A DNA stretch of 64,000 nt from Albula goreensis (lineage: Eukaryota; Chordata; Actinopteri; Albuliformes; Albulidae). Below are positions 10,201 through 24,198 of this stretch, one piece after another. Where the stretch lies: contig CM040765.1 of the NCBI GenBank assembly GCA_022829145.1, positions 13,417,792 to 13,481,791 of the forward strand. Direction: 5' to 3'. The translations under genes were made by a program, and so were the position numbers. The notes under the pieces are model-generated. The model searched no databases. It worked only from the letters and a program-made list of their open reading frames with translations, and had not been told where the DNA came from. How positions within the stretch are numbered: position 1 is the stretch's first letter; every line of letters starts with the position of its first letter.

Positions 10201-13200
10201 ACAAATTATCTGAGCAAACCGAATGTTTCTTTGTGTTGATTATTTCCCACTGAGGTCTTCTTCAAACAAACCACAGCCTGAAGTGTAACATATCTCAGGG
10301 AAAGGTGCCTGATTTTAGGGAAGAGTGCTATAAGGAATGAAGTGCACACAGCTTTGAGATAAAATGTTGCTGTGTAGAAATGAAACACAGGTGGTACTGC
10401 AATCACGCCAGTGGGGTTGTTTTAAGAGTAACTGTTTAATTTAAAGCTTTTGTTAAACCCTGCAAAACCGAATTTATGATTTTTGGCCCTCGACCTAATG
10501 TCTACCAGAGTAGAAACTATGCTTCTCTTTCTCGTCCACAGACAAGTCTTTGTTGTTAACACTAAAATTCTTTCAGGCGCACACTGCCTGGCCTTCCCTT
10601 TATTGCAAAAGCCTGTCAATGAACATGTTTCTATAAAACTTTTATTATAGAACTTGGACGTTAAGCAGCCTGAAGTAATTCTGATCTAACACCGGGGATT
10701 TTCTTGTTAGCTCTGTGTTTTCTCCAATTTTGGATTTTACAGTTTTACGTTTGCAATCTTTCAGGCCAAGGTATTTTTCGGCCATACCAGATTGATGCAC
10801 AGTAACATATGGTATGGTTTGACATGCAACTTGTTTCGGTCCAAGAAAAACTCAACATATATTGATCACACTGTATTGGCTGTGACAGGTGAATGGTGAT
10901 AGTGTGGAGGAAGGCTGGTTCATTCAATATGTATGCTGTAATTTCCAGCCAGAGACTGGAATCTCACTGTTCCCACTCTGACACCACTTAAGACAGATCT
11001 GTGACATCAAGCAGACTACATGTTTCCAGCATTTTAATGTTAGATCCTTTTCCAGTTCTGAGTGTTAATGTGTACTAGACAGGGAAGAATGAAGGGTGAG
11101 ATCACAGATTTTCAGGTTTGATGATGAAGGCCCTTGGATGGAGTGGTAAAGATTTGCAGCATTCCGGGCAAACCATTAATGGTCTATGCCATCCTCAGCT
11201 TTGAAGTTTTCCAGTTGTATATTGATGTTCATAATTGACCATAACATTCACTCAAGTAAGGATGGCCATTGGACCGTTTGGAAAAGTAACGACACCTCAT
11301 TTTCTCAGCAACTTTATGAACAGAATAGCCGTGTTAATTTTGTTATATATGCAAGATCGTTTATAATGGCTCAGGGAAACCATTTTAGGAGCAAGTCAGA
11401 AAATGTACTTTTATCAAAAGATAACGATACTCTCACTATCATGTACAGTGTCAGACTAAGATCATTGTGCAACAGCATTTTTATACTTCAGGATGCATTA
11501 TATAGCTGAAAAATGCCAGGACTAACCAAGTGGCCCTTTAAGATTGGAACTGTAGGCTGTAATTTGTTATGACTAATACAAACCATCTTAGGACTCTTAA
11601 TGAGACGCAAATCATTGTTTTGGACTAAAGAAAATTGGCATGGCACCTTTCTGCTCCAAATAATTACTTATGTCAAGGAGACTAATAAACTGTTGAAATA
11701 AAGTGTTCTTCTATCATCTTTGGTCAGAAGTGTTAAGACAACTCAAAAGGATTAATTTGGCCACTTTTTCATAAGTGAAACAACAACAAATGTATTAATT
11801 TCATTAATGTGACCCTCCAAAATTATACTGTACAATTATTTTCCAGTCTTACTGTATTCTCTATTGGCTCTACAGTGAATCATCTATTCATTGATTGGTG
11901 TGTTATTCCGATGCTATGTCGCTTATTAACCTGCCAGCGCTAACTCACTCTTTTTTGTAGGTCTCATTCTTGTGTAGTCTGGGCTGCATTTTTTGGTAGA
12001 CATGAACAACACCACATGAACCAATGGATTTGTACTTTTCTGGTTTATTTTTTATAGTGATGCAGTGGATGACAGATGATATGGTATATGTATAATACAA
12101 GGACAGCCACTAAGCAAATGTATAATGTAATATTTTGTTGTCAAGACCCACCAGTAATGGAGGATGAGGTTTATTGAAATGTCTATAGTTTATCAGGCCT
12201 TCTCCTCACTCCGTTTGCATTGGAACAACATGCAGAAAAATGCAATGATTTTTCACATGAATTTTCATAGTGATTTGGCCTTCAACACACCGTGTACAGG
12301 TGTGGACGGGGTCCTGCGTCATGGGGCCTTTGTCTGTGTCTGTCGACCCAGAGATGCACTCCATGTAACGCCCATTTCCTTTCAGACTCATAAAATGCCG
12401 GGCAAAATGGTCATGGTCATAAATTTCAAACATGTGTTATCAAATCATTCTGAAAAAAGCTGAGCAAAAAATGAGCAAAATACATTATTCAAGCTAAAAG
12501 GGGCTGAACAGTTTTGAAACATCTGCTTTTTGTACTTTAGAGTACCTTTGTGATTTACTGTATGATAAAATGACAGTGTTTTTTTCTGTATAAACATTCT
12601 TGGTAAAAAGCAGAGTCAGAAGTACCTGAAGGTAGGAAGATTTATAAAAGGAAAAGCTATATTTCACTTTTAATACGTACAGTAACCAGTAATACCTATG
12701 AAAATTCCAAGAAGAAGCTAAAAATGACTTTCAGTGACTCTTACCTGTTTTTTCCTCACTTTTCCAGCCATTTTTTATAGACATGCCGTATACATATTGT
12801 TCAATTTCAACTCATTTTATGTTCTCATTGGCAGCTTTTCCCAGTGTTTTCAGTGGACCCAGCTACTACAATACCATTCCAGGAACCTATTTAAAAATGG
12901 ACATCAGAAAATTTAGGGCTCAGTGGTTAACAATGGTTTTATCTTACAACATTATTTTACTTTCACTTGGAAAATCACAACTGCAGTCAAATTCCATTCA
13001 GATTATCTTCCATCATTGTAACTGTAAATATAATGGCTTTGTGATCACCGAGTTCTGCTGTGTTTGATTTATGTACTGAGTCTGAGCATTACCCTGTACC
13101 GTTGCTTATCTCTTTTCACCAGACAAATTTTAATCATGCATAATAATCAAAATATATACAGAATGTTTAAATGTTTATGATATTTTCATGCTGTATGTGT

Positions 13201-13633
13201 CTGCAGAAATAGATTTGATCCATGAATTTCAAGCACTGATGCCATATTTTGGGTCAGGCATAACTTGCTGAATTGTCTTGTCTTGGTCGTCAAATAAAAC
13301 TGTTTTTTGGAGGTAAGCAGAAAGAGAAAATCTTCAATATTTTCTTTGGGACAGCACTGACATACTATATGTGGTGTATTTTGGGCAAATAGTTTTTGCT
13401 CACCGCAGAGACAGCGAGCCAGACGGTGAGGATAATCTCTTGTAAACACTGGCACAGATCAATGGAACCCCTCAGTGAATGTTTCATTCATTTTTTTTTT
13501 CCAGAGATGTGTATCTCTCACAGATAGCAGCTGGTAGCCTGTGAGTAGCCATTGTAGCAATAACCTGAGGAACCATGGTCGTCTTAAACAGGCCGTATGC
13601 CCAGCGTTTGGTAGCCAACTGTGTCTCCCCTGC
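7249..13633. other. intergenic sequence, nothing recognised
   Basis: AT-rich sequence without recognisable exons, RNA genes or named repeats. Open frames of 60-121 codons, e.g. 8622-8987 (+), show no domain, no compositional shift and no splice continuation. Confidence 0.6.
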
Positions 13634-13712
13634 TGTGGACCATTGCGCCGTTGAGCAGGGGTACTTAACCTAAATCGCTTCGCTGAAAAATATCCAGCTG
13701 TGCAAACGTATG
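13634..13712 (+). mobile_element. tRNA-derived SINE fragment (3' body only)
   Basis: It contains TTGAGCAGGGGTACTTAACC, then AAATCGCTT and AAATATCCAGCTGTG. This is the tRNA-unrelated body of a widespread teleost SINE type. The tRNA-like head with A and B boxes is not recognisable upstream, so the copy is truncated or strongly decayed. The same body, in opposite orientation, is present in the fuller copy at 51758-51968. Confidence 0.6.
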
Positions 13713-15129
13713 GTGTCGCGTCCAGTCCTGTATGTTCTACACCAAGGCGTAGGAGCAAAGCTGCAGCTATAGGGCTTGCCATTGTTTTTCTTTTACTTCA
13801 TATTGTGTGAAAAAGAAAGAGTGATTACAAATGAGAAATGGGAATTGAGCAAAAGCTTCTGGTCAATGGCTAACCAACAAAAGAACTTCATAATAAAAAG
13901 GTGTTCAGCAGAATTACTGATTGAAAGTTGACTCACCATGGGACATAGGCTGTGGCGCTATTATCATTGCCATCAGTGTCGTTGTGATCGGTAAATATAA
14001 GACAAATAATGTAGAGGCGTGGCCTACAGTTTGAGGGTCAAACCGTGAATAACATATTTTCCATCTGTTGTCAGCTTCCCCCAGAGTTGGAGGAAAACCT
14101 TTTGATACAGTATGATCTGATCTCTGTTTTCAGAAGACTAAGAGCGATCAGAACTTTAAAAGCATTTCTTTTGGTCTCAAATTCTAAAATCCGCATCCAG
14201 CAAAGCACTCAGAAACATGTGAGTGTTTTAGGATGAATTATTCTAAGACGTGTAGCCAGCGTGAACAGTTCATTCTATCCCCTGGATCACCGTATAATAC
14301 ACCATATATAATCGAAACCTAAGAAAGGCGTACTTTTGGAGGCAGTTCCCAAGGATTGAAGAATTTTTGAGGTTTTGAGTCAAAAATATGCATATACAGT
14401 TCTGTGGATATTATGGTATGTTGAAAAAACCTTCAACCTTTTCAAAAGCTTAGAAAAAGTGTGTTTAAGTTTGCCTACAGTACTGTAAATGTATTTAACA
14501 TGAAAAACCCACTGTGTTTGCTGTGAAGGAACTTTAAATTAAACCTCTCCAAAGTGGTGTTTCACCTCTGAGAAGAGATTGCAGTAAATTGTAGCGTTAA
14601 AATTTCCATTGAAAATGCAGGCTTTTGTTCTGTAATCAGATTTTCTCACGCCATGTGGTGTAGAATTTCTGCTAATGTATACCTAATCTATGACAAAAGC
14701 AGAGTATCAGTGCTTAAAAGCCTTTAATCACACTATTCAAACAATGGAAAAGGGTACCACATTTCAGGTAATTAGCAGATCTTGTAATTACGCCCCCTCA
14801 GCACTGTGGGTAAGCATTGCAGGTTGAATGTGACAGGAGCTGAAGTTTTTGGAGGTTTGAGAAGAAAAATCAAAGTTTAACCAGGACTCTTGTGTATTTT
14901 TTCACAGACGGGCTCACTATGTGAAAGTGCATAATGACAAGGATTAAAAGAAAAATCACAACAATAAAGTACAGTGATGTGAAGGCTATCAGTATTCTTA
15001 TTTCATTTGTATTTGTCTTCATCCAGCTGCTCCTTAATATTTAAAACAGTATTGTTCATGTGACGGACATATAATGTGCAGACTACCCATACCTGCTTCA
15101 TGGTTTCTCTGTGCAAATGATAAAGTATA
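13713..15129. other. intergenic sequence, nothing recognised
   Basis: No exon, RNA gene or repeat that I can support. Confidence 0.55.
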
Positions 15130-15137
15130 AATATGAT

Positions 15138-15290
15138 TGTGTGTGTGTCTGTGTATGTGCTTACATGCTTATAGATTTGTGTGCACTTGCAGGCTTGCAA
15201 GGGTGTGTTTGTTTGTGTGTTTGAATGCTTATGTATTTTTGTGTGTGTGTGCGTGTGTGTGTGTGCGCGCGCGCGTGTGTGTGTGTGTTT
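15138..15290. repeat. imperfect (TG)n / (CG)n microsatellite tract
   Basis: TG-rich interrupted repeat. Its purest part, about 15239-15289, passes from GTGTGT into GCGCGCGCGC and back. It explains the long open minus-strand frames across it (THTHTH-type peptides), which are not genes. Confidence 0.85.
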
Positions 15291-17320
15291 ATGCATTGGT
15301 GTAACTGCATGTGTGAGGTGAGGATGAAGGCCTCTGCTCCAGGCCAACTGCAGCTGCCAAACTGAGGAAGCCTGGCGTTGATATGTAGCAGGGTTCCGCA
15401 ATGCTTCATACTCTCCTCCTACATCATGTTTTGGAAAGTTGGTCATTTCGGCTGAATGCTTTACCAGCAGTTACTGTAGTAACCCAGTTGTGAGTAACAA
15501 TCATAAATGGATGTGTGTGGTCAAGCCTCCTTTGGTAAAGACAGTGAGGTGTATTTTTCTGAACATTTAAGTGCAGAACGACAAGTGACTGCAATGAAAC
15601 TGTGATACCCTGAAAGCAGTCCTGGTGGGGGTCTGTAACCCCTGGCAGGTTGAGTCATGTCAGACTGGACAGCTTGCTGGTCCCTTAGCATGGAGGTTAA
15701 GATACCAGGGTTGGGAATTAATGCCTGAAACTACATAACATGAACACAATCTGTACAAGAGCTTTTTGTGATCTCCTCTGGTTAATAACTTTTATTAGCA
15801 GATCATACACATCTGACCAAATGCATATTCGTTTGTGTTTTGCACCAATGAGTGTTGACAGTCATAAACTTCTGCCAATCTAAACCATAAAGCCAGCTGC
15901 TGATCTGCCTCATAAATCATGCTTTGCCAAGCGTGGTGGCAGGGTGCAGAACCACAGACGCTGTTACAGGCCCATCAGAGACTTAGCTTTGAGCTCTTTT
16001 CATGAAAAAAGACTGTACTAATCTTATGAAAATTCATGAAGGCTGTACTGTCAAAACAGTCTGTACTGTCATATACTTGCAGGAACTCCTGTGACGAACC
16101 GCCACCTCCTCCTGTAGTACCAGAGAGGATGGAAGGAATGAAGGAGCAGAGTATCTTGAGAATCTCTGGAACCTCTTACAGTTCAATCCTCTGTGGCCAC
16201 TTCCCACAGAAAATGTAGTAATCAGATCCTAAGAATAATTATCATAATGGAAATCCCTGCAAAGTACAGAGTGACAAGTAGGCCCCACTTACCACTGCAG
16301 GCTGGACTTTGGCATTAAGTTTCTCCTTTCTCTCTCCCTCCACAGTGTCCCCGTGATTCCCCAGCCACCCCAGCCGCTGGAGCCGCTCTGATCCCTTCCA
16401 GTTAAATGCACACTTCCTTGATGATTTTAAGTTCTTCTCCTGCTTGCATAAATCTTAGCTAAATCCAAAGGTGAGCTCTGGCCCTAATGGAACTTAACTG
16501 TATTGAAATATGTTTAAATAGCATATATTACCAAGATCAGAGTACGTATTTCAATTATTCACAGTGTATCAGAAAATGGTGTGAGGTGGATAAGCATTGG
16601 AGTGAAGTTCGTTAAAGATTTAAAGTGCTAGAATAGTAAATGTTTGTGCTGGTTCTGCTGTGGCAGGGAGCCCCAGTGTAACTCACATTCTGACTTTCAT
16701 GTCATGTTGACTTTTTTGTTGTATTTATCCTGACTGTAACCTCAATTGTCAGTCATGATATATGCATGAGCCTGACAAAATACTGTCTCTGCCTTGTCAA
16801 AAAGCCATCCAGCCTTCGGGATGCTTTTTTTTTTTCAAATAAACCATTGGTCATTTTCTGCTTCTGACTAATCACAATCTTGTGTAGCTTGGTCTCTAAT
16901 TTGAAGTCTCTGCTCAGAACACGAAAATTCCGTTGTGTCTCTTCTTTCCAACCAAACTCATGGCCCCAGTTAACCAAATTCAGAAATTTGAGGGCACCGA
17001 AGTTGGCAGCAAGAAAGTCAGTGCATGCTTTCCAGATGCTGCGTCAGAGATTGAGCGTCTCAAGTCAACACTGTCCTGTCAGTGGTTGGAAGCCTCCATT
17101 AGAGTAAGGGTGTTGAGCCAGAGAGGTATTCTCAACACTCCTGCCGCATGTTTCTTACAGAATACCTTTGTTGGCCAATTGAAAAATACAGTATTGTCCT
17201 GGAAAAGGCTTTCATTGCTGTGGATGAATGGTGGGACTTAGCAGTTTAACAAGTGGCTTTGTCCAGCAGACAGCTCCCTCTCCCTACCTTTCTATTGTCA
17301 AAACTAATTTTCTGCTGGAA
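15291..17320. other. intergenic sequence, nothing recognised
   Basis: No supported exon or element. Two overlapping open frames near 16880-17241 (+) share no recognisable family. Confidence 0.55.
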
Positions 17321-17321
17321 G

Positions 17322-17560
17322 AGATGTTGGTGGCCCAGTAGGGGGCGCTGTTTATTCTGGGAAAGTAATGGGGGTACTGTTCTGTAAAAGAAGCTGGCCT
17401 GCAGGTGAGATGTTAAACCAGCTTCTTGACACACAGCGGATGTTAAACATCTCATGATACTTTTCGCTAAAGTAGGGGCATTGACCCGGTTGTCCTTTTC
17501 ACATTCAGAGAAAACCCAGCTCTATACATGTTCCCACGTTATCAGCCCAAGCCTTATCTG
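17322..17560 (+). mobile_element. degenerate SINE-like dispersed repeat
   Basis: It contains GGCCCAGTAGGGGGCGCTG, then GAGATGTTAAACC, then TACTTTTCGCTAAAGTAGGGGCATTGACCCGGTTGTCC. These follow the order of a common teleost dispersed repeat (GATGTTAAA ... CACTTTTCGTAAAGAGTAGGGG ... CCCGGTGTCCTGG) as I remember it. The copy is diverged and its ends are uncertain. The family name is not assigned. Confidence 0.45.
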
Positions 17561-20500
17561 ATGGGCTACTCAATTCTTCTTTCTATCTGCCTGCTTTGTT
17601 TCCTTAGGTCATCAAGTTGTCAGAGCAAAAGGGAATAAGGCTCTCAGCTGACCCACAAGGTTAAAAAAATGCAAAATATCATATAGCACAAAATGTCCTG
17701 CTTGGCTGTGCTGAAGGTGCTTTCAGGTGTCACATTGTCCATTGAGGGTCAACATCCACAGAGCTTTGCAGAGTGATGGATGGACTTGCTGACTGTAGAT
17801 AAGGGAATGGACTGGGAAAAATGACCGGAGGCAGTACAGTGTAAATTCTGTTCTTGATGACAACTGTGAACCACAGCCTAAAATAACTGGTATTGATTGA
17901 TCATCAAGACTGGCCTAAATTCAATCAACGTTTCTCCTTAACTTTGACTTTGAAAAGAAATGGAATTTTTTTTTTACAAGCATAGCTCAGTGAGTTGATT
18001 TTATTGATTGCTGATTTTGGCAAATGTTTAATCTCTATGAAAAAAAGTAACACGTGCATTTAATTGTAAGTTAAAGTGTAGGGTAAATGTTACATTGATT
18101 GAATCCAGGCCTTTGGGCTCGTTGACCTCTGCATTTCCCTTGCTCCCATTGCTCCTGTTCGGTTAGTTATCAAACTTTATTAACCCTCATAGGCGTAGAG
18201 AAACTCAATTTTATAATCACATCATACAAAGAGAGCAATTTCATCAATGTTCAATACACAGGTATTTCTCATAATCAGAAATAATACATTATACATACAT
18301 CATTTTTGTATGAACAATCTATAAAATGCTACAGTCTTCCTTTGTTTTATGGTGTTCACTTCTGTACACTGAAAGGTTTTCTGACTGCTATAGCCATATG
18401 GTTGGTTAATAGCCAAAAATGTACTTGAATTCCCTTTTCATCTGTTTTTGTAATTCTGAAATGCCTCCCTACTCCCACTCTTTTGAGTTTTTACCTGTTG
18501 GGCTTCATTCATTTTGCTCAATTCAAACAAACCTCTGAAATCACAACAGTAAGATAAAATAATACACTCATGATTTTGCTTTCCCATTTGAGGTACAGAA
18601 GGTATTTGGATTCTGTGCCTGGTTTATCTCAATTAAACGGGGTTAAGTATCTTTCAGGATAACAGACTGGTGACAACCGCACTTCTCAGAGTGGCGTTTG
18701 GGGTTTAGTTTAACAGCTGCACCTTTTTTAATTGCCTTTTCTTTTTAATCAAATGAAGAGAGATAGGATCACCTTTTACTGTATGTTTAATCTAAAATTG
18801 TGTGTTTATCTCAAGGTCCGTAAGGTGCACTCTTTGTGAAGCAATGTATATTACAGTCAATACGAGTGTTACTGCCTGGAGATGGCCAGTCTTTATGAAG
18901 TATTTATTTCTGTGTGATGTGTGCAGGGGAAAGCCATCCCTGTCCTTGCTGTAATGTACTCTCTTTTAGAGTTTAAGAAGGCTTGTTTCATGTGTTAAGG
19001 CTTTGGTGCCCCGGTAATAAACTTACACCATAGTTTACCAAAAACACACATTTTTTATTCCACCAGTTTAAAATTCCTTCCTTCCTCTCAGGCTATAGGC
19101 AAAAGGCTGCCGAGGGAAAAACAGGGTTTAAATGTTTAACCTTTTCATTATGAATTGTGACCTTTGACTCTCTCCAAATCTGTGTTGACTGCTAAATTGC
19201 CTGTGTGTGATGAGAATGAGAAAATCCTTTTTTTGTGCCAAAGTTGGCTTTTCCTAAATATGATTATTACTTACTGTTCCAGTGCACTTCATTTTTTACA
19301 TTGAGTCTGAGAGAAACTGAAAATGGACAAGAAGTGACTGATTAATTTGTGAGATTGTGTCATGTGATTTGCATGGCCATTGTTTGCTTTTTATTCAGTT
19401 TGGTTATATAGAGATTTGAATTGACGTGCTGACAGGCATCCAAATTCCCAAACCTTTAACTAGGACATACTGTACTTACTGTAGGGAAGAAGATGCATAT
19501 CAGCAGTGTTGGGACTGAAGGACACTTGACGTGTGGTTTCTGGACATGAACCCAAGTGTTAAGTCTGGTGCTGTAGTCCACCACACAGTATATGCTGAAT
19601 TTGCTTTCTGCTTAAATTCCACTGCCAGTTCAGACCCAAAAATACCAGGGGAAATAAGTTAACTGAGCAATAAACTGCTTTAATTTATCCATGAATTAAA
19701 CTAGTAAATAACGACCAAACCCATCACACTTTGTAACCAATTAAGATTAAGTTCAAAAATGTCTATAGAATTGCAGCTGATTGCAGCACTCAGGATATAA
19801 AAGGGATGTGCGTGAGATGGTTGTTGTTGTGACAAATCAATGTGCTGTTTTAATAAAACCAAATATAAAAACAACAACAACAACAACAAAAACATCTTGG
19901 CAGCATGTGTTTCCTATTATGTTGTGTGCTCCACCGGACAGTCCTGCTTAAGATCACTTGTGGAGTCTATTGAGCTTAAAGGTACAAGTTTCTTTCAGCT
20001 TCAAATACTCTCACAAGGACCCCATTACTAAACCGAACTTCAAACAGTCAAATGATTAAACATGCGCTCGACTATTGTCTCAGTCCTATAGTGGAGGGGG
20101 CACGTGTCTGACAGTCAGTTTTGAAAATAGCACTCGAGACGTCATTTGTCAGACGTCTCAAAAATGTTTTTATAAGTGGCTGCTAGTCCTTTCCAAAACC
20201 TCATCTCTTTGGACTTGAATCCTAGATATTATACCAATGTGACTTTTACCCCAGTAACTTCATTTCGTTCAGATGACTCTCAAAAATTTGCTCTTGGAGT
20301 TCAATTCTGGTCCAGAACTACTGTGCCTTATTTAAACCCCAGACCGCAGTGGCAACTGCCAAGCCCTCATGGCTTCTCCTTTTTCCAAAACATCCACTGA
20401 CTATAGAATTCTGCGCGCTGCACTACAGTGCATGGAGCTGTTACTTAAATGAAAATACATACAATTCAAATGAAATATGTATTTTCACAGATAATGAATT

Positions 20501-23500
20501 ACTGCATTAAGGAGTTACAGCAAAGACATCATTTTTGAACTGCATTTTTTAAAAACCATACTCTAGTATTTTATGGCGAATATATCATTTTTCAGCTCTT
20601 CTGATTTATTCTGACAGGCTCAGAATATTTTACAGTTTGAGAAATTACCACAGACCTAATCTTCTGTCTTAAATAACAGATTGAATGCTGAGGGCATGGA
20701 TGTATGATGGTACCCAAAATACATAAGTTGGACTTAATATACGATGCTGCTCCACTTGATATCAACCTATATTTCATTTGAGTATAAGAAGGTATTTGAA
20801 CTGCCCAGAATCTGTGGTGAACACATGTTGCTTTATGTAATCCTGTGAAAAGACCAGTCCATTAGTCCCAACATTGACTCCAGTCCCTGTCATGACAGCA
20901 TAACAGTAGATTGATGTATCTGATGATAAATCAAAAATGGGCCCATCTGAAAGTGAAGGCGTTTTTTTGGATAAGTGTCGAGAGACGGCAGACTGTTCAG
21001 TTGGTTGCCAGGCGCCCATCTGTTTCTAGGCAGATTTTGCATTCATTTTTTCGAAAATGAAAAAAAAAAATGATGAATGCTGTTGAAAGAGAAAAGCCAC
21101 ATCAAGTTGACTGTGCATCATGAGTCAAGTGTCCTGGTCTTGAAGGGAGGGATCTGAGCAGTATGTGGGACTGGAGATTTATGCTCCCGTACCTGGCTCT
21201 GCGTGATTGGCGCACATTTCTCCAACCCAAGAACTATGGCCTCAAAACAGCCTCTATTTTTCCCCAAAGATAATATAGCATGGGAAACACAATTATCTGT
21301 GTATATGTTTCTGTTCAGTTGAGCTGATGAGATTTAAGATTTTGCCTCACATCTATTGAATGTGTATCACACCCCTACCCTCATGTAGCATGGTAAAGTA
21401 ATCATATTCCACTTGTTAATGAAAATCATGCTGTGTAACTCTCAGCAGCATGTTGAACCTGTAATCATGAACTTAATCCGTATTTATTTTTCTTCTGAGT
21501 TGTGACAAAATTTATGTTTGCATGCATCTGCAATGATCATAATTTAAGAATTTCCAGGTGCACCAGCATGGAAAAATGTTAGAAATGCTGATATTACAGA
21601 AATAAATAAGGCATCAGTGACAGGGAAAGCTGTGCAGATTTATATGGAAGAATCACTTTCAGAGACATGCATGAGCAGGCTCTTGGATGATGTGCACTGA
21701 AAGCCTGGTGGTGTCCAACTATAGCCAGACTAACAGTGAAAAATAATATATGAAACATGAAATCATAAGACGACAGTCATTCTTTGTATTTATTTATTGA
21801 TATATTTATTTTACCTTTGGCTGACTCCACCCCTGGAGTGCCTACATGGTATGACATGATTTGTATCTTACATGGTATATACTGTAGCCTAATGGAGGGA
21901 ATGGTCCCTGTTAAACATCTCTTAGATTTGTCCTTGAATGTATTTATTTGAAGCATTGTATTTTAGATTCATGGATAAATGTTTTACATTTTACTACATA
22001 TGTTTTAAAACTTTTCTGTGCATCAGAAACATCATCAAATATCGATGTGGTGATAAATGTGTTATCACATATCATGTATAGTGTGGCTGCAGTCCTTTGT
22101 TTCCTAATTGGTCTCAGTATATTGTATGCCAGCGCTAAATAAATTGCTTTGCTAATAATATCAAATGTTCCTTAATTTGAATGAATAATTCATGAATATA
22201 CTTGAGCATATTTCATCCCCATGTCTCACCACTGCACTATATTTAATCATCTGAATCCCTGAGCTAAATCACACCCAGCTATGGATCAGTCATCTCCAAA
22301 CCCCAGTGCTTACATTATACATGGACAATTATACCATCAAATCTCAAATGGTGTGTATGTGAATGATGGGGATATGTTATTCAGAGTGAAATTGTTCATA
22401 TCTGATGCCGCAGATGGATCGCATGCATTCACCCATATGCGCAGTTATAAGAGGGAAAAGAAAGAGCATGTGCGGCTCTTGGAATTCTGTGTTTGTGCTA
22501 TAGTGTCCATTATTTTATTCCTTTTTTTCCATTTTTCCCCACTTGAATTGAGCTCCCAAAACTTTCAAACTTCCCACACAAACTCAGGAGGAAAAGGCCA
22601 CACGTGAGATTCTTCGGACTCACGTTGCAGCTAGCCTTCACGAGCGTGAAAGCCTGATTATGTATTTGAAATTGTTCCAGAAGGACATGATGGATTCCTT
22701 GTGAAAACAACGTGTCGGATAGAATTCCCTAATTCTATTGTAGAATTGCAGAGGACTACACACGCACCCCTTTTGAGCTGTCTTCAGTGTTGGCATAAAT
22801 GGATCATGTTTGAATGGATGTGGTGTTATTTGAATTGGTTGAATAAAAAAAAACCTGGACAAGCTATTAAATAAAAACAAAAATCAAATCACTGATCTTT
22901 CTCCACTACGCTTCTCAGAGCAGTACAATTTATATTTTCGTGAGGAGACTGGACTGTATTGGCTGTCGGTTTAAAGTGCTTTTCAGCCTTTTGTCTCTGT
23001 AAACTTTAGTGTGAATACAGCTGGTAGGATTCCTGTCTTGTGTTTGAAATATGGACACATCTGCTCAAATGTTTCACTCTGTAAACATACAACGTGTATG
23101 TCCAGGAAATAAGAGTGCCCTCAGAAAGAAACAATGGAAAAAGGAACATTTAAAATGGAAATGATAGTGGTTTTTTGTGCAACATAACCATACAAAAAGT
23201 TAAGTTGACCTGAAAGGTCCCCCAATGAAATTTTTCTTCCTGGGTTTCTTTAGAAATACTCCAAAAACAGAAGCAGAAAGTGATTATATAAAACAATACA
23301 TAACTGGACCATTTTCTCAGTGAATTTAGGATCAGGATAACACAACAGCGTAGATAATATCATATGAAACATTCTTGTAGTAAGAGATCAGAGAATTGAA
23401 TTTGCTAGCCAAAATGTTAATGCTTTTAGGAACACGATGGTCAAACGAGAGGATGCGATGTATGAGCTAAAACATCAAGATGAGTCAGGTGGGCCGTTGA

Positions 23501-23750
23501 TATGAAGCTCAAGCACATGACTGATGTGCATACCTGGGGGCGGTGTCTCATACTGATCATGACTGTGGGCAGCTGGTTCAAAGTTTTGAGGAACTTTGTG
23601 TAGACCAGATATCTTCTAAAAAAAATAGATTTTATTCCAGTTAGACTGACTGGCTGGCAGGATGCGGTCAGATTTGTTCCACCACTGCAGAGTGTCTGCT
23701 TGCTGACGGGCACATCCTCTGACTGAGGTGCTGGCTGTTCCCCTTGGTAC
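17561..23750. other. intergenic sequence with minor simple repeats
   Basis: No gene recognised. It contains a short (CAA)n at 19870-19893, an 8-bp-arm inverted repeat around GACGTC at 20136-20159, and an AT-rich foldback at about 21039-21080 (GCATTCAT ... ATGAATGC). Confidence 0.55.
20136..20159. repeat. perfect inverted repeat containing two GACGTC palindromes
   Basis: GAGACGTC and GACGTCTC are exact inverted copies separated by 8 bases. Each arm contains a GACGTC core, the half-site-rich form bound by CREB/ATF-like bZIP proteins. No function is shown by the sequence. Confidence 0.4.
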
Positions 23751-24083
23751 CGCTGCAGACTGAGCCCCCTGAGAGTCCACACTTGGGCAGATTCTGCTGC
23801 AGACTGAGCCCCCTGAGAGTCCACACTTGGGCAGATTCGCTGCAGACTGAGCCCCCTGAGAGTCCACACTTGGGCAGATTCGCTGCAGACTGAGCCCCCT
23901 GAGAGTCCACACTTGGGCAGATTCGCTGCAGACTGAGCCCCCTGAGAGTCCACACTTGAGCAGATTCGCTGCAGACTGAGCCCCCTGAGAGTCCACACTT
24001 GGGCAGATGAGCCCCTGAGAGCTGGGCAGCAGACTGAGCCCCTGAGAGTCCACACTTGGGCAGATTCGCTGCAGGGCAGATTC
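23751..24083. repeat. 43-bp minisatellite, about 7 copies
   Basis: The unit begins CGCTGCAGACTGAGCCCCCT and ends CTTGGGCAGATT. Six near-identical full units run to about 24008, one with a TG insertion. A deleted, scrambled unit and one more near-complete unit follow. GC content is far above the surroundings. Because 43 is not a multiple of three, a stop-free unit yields open frames in all three minus-strand registers, including 23441-24088 and 23616-24311. These are artefacts of the array, not supported genes. Confidence 0.92.
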
Positions 24084-24198
24084 TGCATTTTTGGTATGTC
24101 TTGGTTGAGCGATTAAAAAATCACGCAATATTAAACCTGTCTGAAATATGCTGACTGGTGTTGAATTGGGTTCTCCTTTCCCAGCTGGGCCAGTGGTG

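Noticed and set aside
15003-15446. 147-codon minus-strand open frame
   Set aside because: It is produced by the TG/CG microsatellite, giving Thr-His repeats; the flanks show no protein features.
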